From the NCBI RefSeq assembly GCF_029946515.1, contig NZ_JARZHH010000041.1, positions 39,468-103,467 of the forward strand: a DNA stretch of 64,000 nucleotides, written 5' to 3'. How positions within the stretch are numbered: position 1 is the first letter of the stretch; every line of letters begins with the position of its first letter. Positions 59,529 to 64,000 of the stretch are shown one piece after another. Both the position numbers and the translations under genes were made by a program. The stretch comes from Polyangium sp. 6x1 (lineage in GTDB: Bacteria > Myxococcota_A > Polyangia > Polyangiales > Polyangiaceae). The notes under the pieces were generated by a model. The model searched no databases, was not told the origin of the DNA, and saw only the letters and a list, made by a program, of their open reading frames with translations.

Positions 59529-60461
59529 ATGCAAGCCATGACGAGACGCCGCTGGGCAATGCTCGGCGTGCTGGTGGTGGGCTTCAGTGGGGCAGGGATG
59601 ACGGGGGCGTGCGGATCGAATGAGCCGGGGCCTCTCGGTTCGGGCGTCACGCCACCCGACATGGCGCCCGAATGCCCGGCGTCGATGGAAAAGCCGTGCA
59701 TGCGTTACCGCATCCCGCTCGTGGGAAACCCGAGCACGGATGTCGCGCTGCGCGCCAAGTACATCGCCGCGTTCGGCACGGCCTGCTACATGTCCGAGGC
59801 AAATACGTTCGACTGCTTCTATCAGAAGTGGGAGAAGGCGTGTGCGGATGCCGTGAAGATCGGCGAGGTGTCGGGGAATGCGCCGTACGACGAGGGCTAC
59901 ACGTGCCAGCCCGTCGGCAACGGTGACTACACGCTGCAGATCGGCTCGGATGTCGCGAATACGCTCACGATCAACTACCAGGCCGCGCCGCGACAGACGC
60001 CGCTCATCGAGATCAACGGCGTCCCGACGGAGGTGAGCGGTCCGTACCGGAACTTGCCCGAGCCGCAGGAGCTTGGGCCGGGGATCGACTTCTACAAGAA
60101 GACCCTCGACAAGAACGGAAAGCTCGTCGACCAGCACGACCTGATCCTCCAGGTCAACCGCGACGCGCACGGCGGCAAGATTCACTCCGATCTCGCGGGC
60201 TTCATATTTCCTTGTGAGAAGGGGAAGCCAAAGCTGTGCCCCGAGCCGGACGTCCTCAACGAGCCGGCTGATTGGCGCGATGCGAAAGCGGAGGTGCACC
60301 ACGTGGTCCCCATGAAGGACAAACGTTGCTGCCCGTGGGGCACGAACTCGAACAAGAACGCGGTCGTCATCTCGCACAAGCTCAACGACCATTTCACGAA
60401 CAACGATCCACCTGTGGAGGAAGTGTTGCTGGTCAACCAGATCCCGCCGTACACGCCGTGA
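59529..60461 (+). CDS. Secreted lipoprotein with HNH-like C-terminal domain
   Basis: 310 residues from the ATG at 59529 (ATG 59538 also possible). Lipoprotein signal ends GAGMTGAC. The middle (residues 45-250) is unrecognised. The last ~57 residues read AEVHHVVPMKDKRCCPWGTN, then SNKNAVVISHKLNDHFTNND. The HHVVP, central Asn-rich stretch (NSNKN) and final His (HKLNDH) fit the His-Asn-His order of HNH/AHH-type nucleases found at the C-terminus of many toxins. Whether the domain is active and what delivers it are unknown. The next gene starts 67 bp later on the same strand. Confidence 0.68.
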   Translation: MQAMTRRRWAMLGVLVVGFSGAGMTGACGSNEPGPLGSGVTPPDMAPECPASMEKPCMRYRIPLVGNPSTDVALRAKYIAAFGTACYMSEANTFDCFYQKWEKACADAVKIGEVSGNAPYDEGYTCQPVGNGDYTLQIGSDVANTLTINYQAAPRQTPLIEINGVPTEVSGPYRNLPEPQELGPGIDFYKKTLDKNGKLVDQHDLILQVNRDAHGGKIHSDLAGFIFPCEKGKPKLCPEPDVLNEPADWRDAKAEVHHVVPMKDKRCCPWGTNSNKNAVVISHKLNDHFTNNDPPVEEVLLVNQIPPYTP

Positions 60462-60527
60462 AGCGGCGAGCCCACGTTTGCGACGAGTGCGTTGACGCGG
60501 AGACGGACGTGACCTAGTTGACACACC

Positions 60528-61376
60528 ATGATCGAACGCCCGCATCGTTTCGGTCGTCTCATGTTCGACCGCGACGCCATCGTCCGCGCCGCACTACGCG
60601 CCTACGTTGAAGGTATCCTTGCACCGCTGGACCCGCTCCGGCGCCACAGGTTCCGGGCCTCCTTCTATCCGCGTTGGCTGGGCGACCTCCAGCGGGGCGC
60701 CTTCGACAACGGCGACGGATGCGGGAACAACGACGTCGTGGCGTGGACCGAGGCGGGCGTCGTTGGTCTCGCGTTCGAGCTCGGGTGGGGTCCGATCGAG
60801 CAGCTCGGGCTGTCGGTCGACGCGGTGACGCGTGGCCCGGACGATGTGCGCGGGGCGCTGCCGGGCCTTCCGGACGAGCTTTCGCCGGCGCTCGTGATGG
60901 CCACCCGCATGCTCGGGGAGGGAAATCATGGGGAGATGCTGGCGGGCGTTGGCTTCTGGCTCTACGGCGATCGCGTCGCCGGCACGCTGTTCGACGACCC
61001 GACGCTCTGTGGCGCCGACCGGCTGGCCGCGTGGGGCTTGCTCCGAGGCGACCGGCTGCCGCGCGTTTGGGATCGAGAGAATGACGCGGAAGTGGCGGAG
61101 CTCGACCGAACGGAGGCCGCCCCCATTCACGCGATCATAGACGCAGTGACCGCCCGCGCTCTGGTTGGCCCTACGGAGCTGACGACGGACGAGCTCGCGA
61201 CGCTGCTTCCCACCCCGCCCGACCCGGAGCAACTGCTTCACGCTCAACGCAAGCTTCAGAAGGTGGGCATCACCTGGCCCGGTTCGCCCGAGATCCCCCC
61301 GCTGCCGCCGCCAGGGCTCAACCCTTTTACGGGCGAACCCTTCACGGAAGCGGAAATCGATCGTTTCATCCTATGA
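60528..61376 (+). CDS. Unrecognised cytoplasmic protein, possible partner of the HNH-like lipoprotein
   Basis: 282 residues, ATG at 60528, no signal peptide. Residues 65-100 (DNGDGCGNNDVVAWTEAGVV, GLAFELGWGPIEQLGL) could be part of a beta-sheet domain, and the C-terminus is Pro-rich (GSPEIPPLPPPGLNPFTGEP). It directly follows the HNH-like gene, the usual place for an immunity gene, and is predicted cytoplasmic. No known immunity family recognised, so this is context only. Confidence 0.68.
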   Translation: MIERPHRFGRLMFDRDAIVRAALRAYVEGILAPLDPLRRHRFRASFYPRWLGDLQRGAFDNGDGCGNNDVVAWTEAGVVGLAFELGWGPIEQLGLSVDAVTRGPDDVRGALPGLPDELSPALVMATRMLGEGNHGEMLAGVGFWLYGDRVAGTLFDDPTLCGADRLAAWGLLRGDRLPRVWDRENDAEVAELDRTEAAPIHAIIDAVTARALVGPTELTTDELATLLPTPPDPEQLLHAQRKLQKVGITWPGSPEIPPLPPPGLNPFTGEPFTEAEIDRFIL

Positions 61377-61409
61377 AGGCGTAAGCTCCCACGGATCAAC
61401 ATTCCTCGA

Positions 61410-61451
61410 CACAAGGCGGAAGCGGGGGCGGCAAGCGGAATCGCCTTGTGT
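61410..61451. repeat. Hairpin enclosing a short GGARGC tract
   Basis: ACACAAGGCG at 61410-61419 pairs with CGCCTTGTGT at 61442-61451. The loop contains GAAGCGGGGGCGGCAAGCGG, the hexamer plus GGCAAGCG motif. It lies 34 bp after the stop of the preceding gene and may end its transcript. Confidence 0.65.
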
Positions 61452-61513
61452 ACCGTTTTCGAGGGCCATGTTGACGTGCTTCTGGGCGCAGCATAATCTC
61501 TCGCGCGCGCATC

Positions 61514-62185
61514 ATGGCGAACCGAGCCTATCTTCGGTGCCTTCAGGGACGGTCGAATCACGAGGTCACGGCGGCCTACAGCGTTCCGGACGCGTGGTAC
61601 GACCTTTTCGGGCCCTCGGACTTCCATACCGGCAACGACTGTCCGGTGCCGGACGCCTGCAAGCCCACCACGACGTCCTATCTCCTCGCGGAAGCACCTG
61701 TTGCGCTCGCGCGGTTCGCAGAGCGGATGAAGCGCGCGAACATCAGGCTCGAAGGAGACGGCCTGACGGCCCGGGTCTACGCGTGGCTGACAACCCACTT
61801 CGCTGAGGGTTGGCTCTTCGCAGACACGACCGAGCTGGAATGGATGACGGACCCATTCGTCCCCTTCACCCGGAAACAACTCCGAAGCGCGGAGAAACGA
61901 GCGCGGCGCGAGGAGCTGACCGCCACGAAGCTGCTGGTCGAGTTCGGCTGGGGCACCGGGCTCTCTGCGAAGGAAGTGGAAGAGGAGCTCCAAAGAGCCA
62001 GACGGAATCCCCACGACGTCACGACGCTCGAAGGTCGTCCCTATCGGATCGAGGACACCTACACCGTGGGGGAAGTCGTCGCGCATCGCGTGTTCGGCTC
62101 GGGAACTGTGCGCACGGTCAAAGAGTCGACCGTCACCATTGCGTTCGCCATCGGCACGAAGACGCTCGCCCACCGCAAGGGCTGA
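61514..62185 (+). CDS. Unrecognised protein with Tudor-like C-terminal domain
   Basis: 223 residues, ATG at 61514. The N-terminal part (MANRAYLRCLQGRSNHEVTA) is unrecognised and starts a Cys-containing region (FHTGNDCPVPDACKPTTTSY). A basic helix follows (SAEKRARREELTATKLLVEF). The last ~40 residues (YTVGEVVAHRVFGSGTVRTV, KESTVTIAFAIGTKTLAHRK) resemble the small Tudor-like domain at the end of UvrD/PcrA-type helicases. No catalytic motif seen. Confidence 0.68.
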   Translation: MANRAYLRCLQGRSNHEVTAAYSVPDAWYDLFGPSDFHTGNDCPVPDACKPTTTSYLLAEAPVALARFAERMKRANIRLEGDGLTARVYAWLTTHFAEGWLFADTTELEWMTDPFVPFTRKQLRSAEKRARREELTATKLLVEFGWGTGLSAKEVEEELQRARRNPHDVTTLEGRPYRIEDTYTVGEVVAHRVFGSGTVRTVKESTVTIAFAIGTKTLAHRKG

Positions 62186-62191
62186 GCGCCC

Positions 62192-62228
62192 GGAGGCGGA
62201 GGCGGGAGCGGGAGCGGCAAGCGAAATG
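62192..62228. repeat. GGAGGC tract and GGCAAGCGAAAT, right after a stop codon
   Basis: GGAGGCGGAGGCGGGAGCGG followed by GAGCGGCAAGCGAAATG, starting 7 bp after the stop at 62185. Same order as the 59272 tract. The stretch 62229-62386 holds nothing further. Confidence 0.75.
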
Positions 62229-62386
62229 TGTTTGCTCTGGGCCTCTTCGAGCGCGGCTTGCCCCTCGGCCCAGGGTTCGATCGGGGCGAGGTGCGGCGTT
62301 CCGCGCCTCACTTGGTGGAAAGTGGTGAGGCCAGCGCCAGAAAGCTATGAGGGCATGCCGGCGTCATGACGGGGTACGACGGGGAG

Positions 62387-62656
62387 TCACCGTTCAGCGC
62401 AAAGAGCCAGGTTGGCCCTGAAGGTGGTGAGGCAGGAGTCCACGGTCCCACATGCGGGGTCGTGCAAGACAGCAGTGAGACAGTCGGTTGTCTGCTTGTC
62501 GAGGGCCGCCTCGACACAGCCGGTCAGCGGCGGAAAGCGTTGACAGGAGGCCGGCGGGCCCCCCTGCGCGATCGCCGTGGAGGTCCCGCCGAGCAGCACC
62601 ACGGACAGGCCGGCGAGGACGAACATCGAAACGGCGACACAAAACTTCTTATGCAT
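62387..62656 (-). CDS. Small secreted Cys-containing protein
   Basis: 89 residues from the ATG at 62656, preceded by GGGGAGAGGATA. Signal peptide MHKKFCVAVSMFVLAGLSVV then LLGGTSTAIAQGG, with likely cleavage after AIAQ. The mature ~60 residues have six Cys (ASCQRFPPLTGC, TTDCLTAVLHDPACGTVDSC, ALCAER). Probably periplasmic or exported; function unknown. Confidence 0.68.
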   Translation of the reverse strand: MHKKFCVAVSMFVLAGLSVVLLGGTSTAIAQGGPPASCQRFPPLTGCVEAALDKQTTDCLTAVLHDPACGTVDSCLTTFRANLALCAER

Positions 62657-62944
62657 GTCGGTATCCTCTCCCCATTGCGAGCGAATCGTCCCCCTGGCGG
62701 GAAGTGCCCGGCGGAGACTGCTTTCGAGGGGGTCTATGTCACGACGCCGAAGCCCCGCCCATAGGTGCTTTTCTGGCCTGTGGCTCCGACAGGACCGCAG
62801 GACGGCACGACGCGGGATGGATCCAATCGGGGGACAGCGCGTCAGGCGAAGCGGACGCACGTTTTCCGTCACGGGGTTCGAGTACGCCGAGGAGGTGTCC
62901 GTGTGACCGCGGCGGCGGCCTTCCGCCTGGGTCGCGGCGAACTA

Positions 62945-63050
62945 CCAGCACAGCGAGAAGAGCCGCCCGCATGTCGCCCCCGGAAAGGGCGGCCAGGGGG
63001 CTCGAAGTGGCACCAACTCGCGCCAACAAGGCTAAACCAGCGTCAGCGCG
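62945..63050. repeat. Dispersed composite repeat, copy 2
   Basis: AAAGGGCGGCCAGGGGG, then CTCGAAGTGGCACCAA, matches 2815-2910. The preceding bases (ACCAGCACAGCGAGAAG here, ACGAGCACGGTCAGAAG at 2815) match as well. As in copy 1, a hexamer tract follows. The minus strand reads LARVGATSSPLAAL. The rest of 62657-62944 shows no supported gene. Confidence 0.6.
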
Positions 63051-63087
63051 ACGAAGATCATGCGGGTTTTGCCGAGGGATGGCCCCC

Positions 63088-63195
63088 GAAGCGGAAGCGG
63101 AAGCGGAAGCGGAAGCGGGAGCGGGAGCGGAAGCGGAGGCGGGAGCGGCGGCGGGAGCGGCGGCGGGAGCGGCGGCGGAGGCGGGAGCGGCAAGC
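63088..63195. repeat. Long GGAAGC/GGGAGC hexamer tract
   Basis: Seventeen or so GGAAGC, GGGAGC and GGAGGC units, with GCGGCAAGC at the right end (63187-63195). It ends 12 bp before the stop of the last gene in the window, which lies on the minus strand. Confidence 0.85.
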
Positions 63196-63206
63196 AGCAG
63201 CGGCGA

Positions 63207-63995
63207 TTAGGCCGTCGGCGGCTCCGTCGTCGGCTCTTCCGCCTTCTTCGTTCGTCGCGTCGCGCGGGCGGCAGCGACGGCCTTCGCGTGCGCCATGGCG
63301 TCCGTCAGCGGCGCGAGGAGCGCGCGACCTTCGAGGGACCGCTCGACGTCTGCTGTGGATGCGCGCCACTCCACGTACTTGCGCAGCCGGCCCACCACAT
63401 CGAGCCAATCGGCCTCGGCGTCCTTCCCGAGATTCACGTGATCGCCGACGTTCCCTCGCGCCGAAGCCCGCTCGGCATAGGCCAGGTCACTCTCACCGAC
63501 GGCGAATTCGAGGCGGGAGAGCCATTCCAGGGGGAACGAGATCGCGGCGAGCGTCGCGGCGTGCTCTGGGGCGCGCAGGACGGCGAGGATCCGGCGGACC
63601 TCGGCGTTCTCGTCGGGGACGCGCGTGTCGAGGAACGAGCGGCCCGTGGGGAATGCGGCGGCGTGAATCCCTCGGACGGTGGCGACGTGGGGTCCGTGGC
63701 GGCGATGGCTTTCGTTGTCGAGGAAGCTTTCGATGTGGCAGGCCACGGTATCCACCTCGGCGTCGGCCTTCTCGACGCGGTCGGCATGCGCGCTGCGCGC
63801 GGCGCTGGCGGCGTATTTGCCGGCCACGTGGGCGTCGAGCCGCGCGGCGGTGGCGTCGAGCTCGGGGATGAATGCGTCGAGCGCGGGCTCGGCGGGGCCC
63901 AGCTGGGCGCGGATGACGAGGTTATCGTGCAGCTTGCGGCAGATGGTGGCTTTTTCGGCGCGGGAGAGCTTGGCGGGGGTGGTGGTCGTCGGCAT
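63207..63995 (-). CDS. Unrecognised helical protein
   Basis: 262 residues, ATG at 63995, near the window edge. Mostly helical and rich in Ala, Arg and Glu (KLHDNLVIRAQLGPAEPALD, AAISFPLEWLSRLEFAVGES). The C-terminus is a Lys/Arg/Thr-rich tail (RATRRTKKAEEPTTEPPTA). No signal, membrane or catalytic motif. Complete as far as the window shows. Confidence 0.78.
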   Translation of the reverse strand: MPTTTTPAKLSRAEKATICRKLHDNLVIRAQLGPAEPALDAFIPELDATAARLDAHVAGKYAASAARSAHADRVEKADAEVDTVACHIESFLDNESHRRHGPHVATVRGIHAAAFPTGRSFLDTRVPDENAEVRRILAVLRAPEHAATLAAISFPLEWLSRLEFAVGESDLAYAERASARGNVGDHVNLGKDAEADWLDVVGRLRKYVEWRASTADVERSLEGRALLAPLTDAMAHAKAVAAARATRRTKKAEEPTTEPPTA

Positions 63996-64000
63996 GGGAG

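Noticed and set aside
59272..63195. Hexamer tracts as coding Gly/Arg repeats
   Set aside because: They are read in several frames, end near stop codons and have a non-coding-like tail; no supported gene includes them.

Overview
The window looks like chromosomal DNA from a very GC-rich myxobacterium of the Polyangiales type (Polyangium/Sorangium-like). The evidence is GC-rich codon use with frequent GTG starts, many short lipoproteins, proteins built from repeated Cys-rich or Asp-rich modules, a MYXO-CTERM-like C-terminus, a Ser/Thr kinase fused to a repeat-rich C-terminal half, and a serine-palmitoyltransferase-like enzyme (sphingolipids are known in this group). No rRNA, tRNA, CRISPR array or intact transposase was seen.

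Layout. 1-3 kb: end of an unknown gene, a Sel1-type lipoprotein, a 159-bp internally deleted IS5-like element, an atypical Cys-rich small protein and a decayed SH3-like fragment. 3-6.3 kb: two minus-strand lipoproteins, one with ten ~42-residue Cys modules. 6.5-10 kb: envelope operon ompH-lpxD-fabZ ending in a translationally coupled DNA methyltransferase gene. 10-20.4 kb: two large calcium-repeat surface proteins flanking a SAM methyltransferase, then a Cys-rich lipoprotein. 20.6-28.2 kb: SPT-like PLP enzyme divergent from an NtrC-type regulator, an M29-like protein, PIN-PhoH and a DUF1704-type putative metallopeptidase. 28.2-38.2 kb: three tandem beta-propeller-like lipoproteins, a KirBac channel, Tex, a Uma2 protein and two unknowns. 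38.2-40.7 kb: trpG-trpD-trpC. 40.9-53 kb: mostly housekeeping genes (hydrolase, CorC/CNNM, truB, PlsC-like acyltransferase, SDR, gatC-gatA-GNAT-lipoprotein). 53-64 kb: kinase, lipoproteins, M43 metalloprotease, a lipoprotein with an HNH-like C-terminus and several unrecognised genes.

Genes are packed in short operons, often with ATGA or GTGA start/stop overlaps (lpxD/fabZ/methyltransferase, trpG/trpD/trpC, gatA/GNAT). Intergenic DNA carries several repeat families: perfect palindromes with a constant 3-nt loop size, a GGARGC hexamer tract often followed by GGCAAGCGAAAT, a GCTCGG...CCGAGC hairpin, and one 126-bp element whose ends are a perfect 19-bp inverted repeat. These families are the least explained part of the window. 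The best candidate for an uncharacterised functional system is the secreted HNH-like lipoprotein and the gene just after it (59.5-61.4 kb), but that pairing is only an inference.
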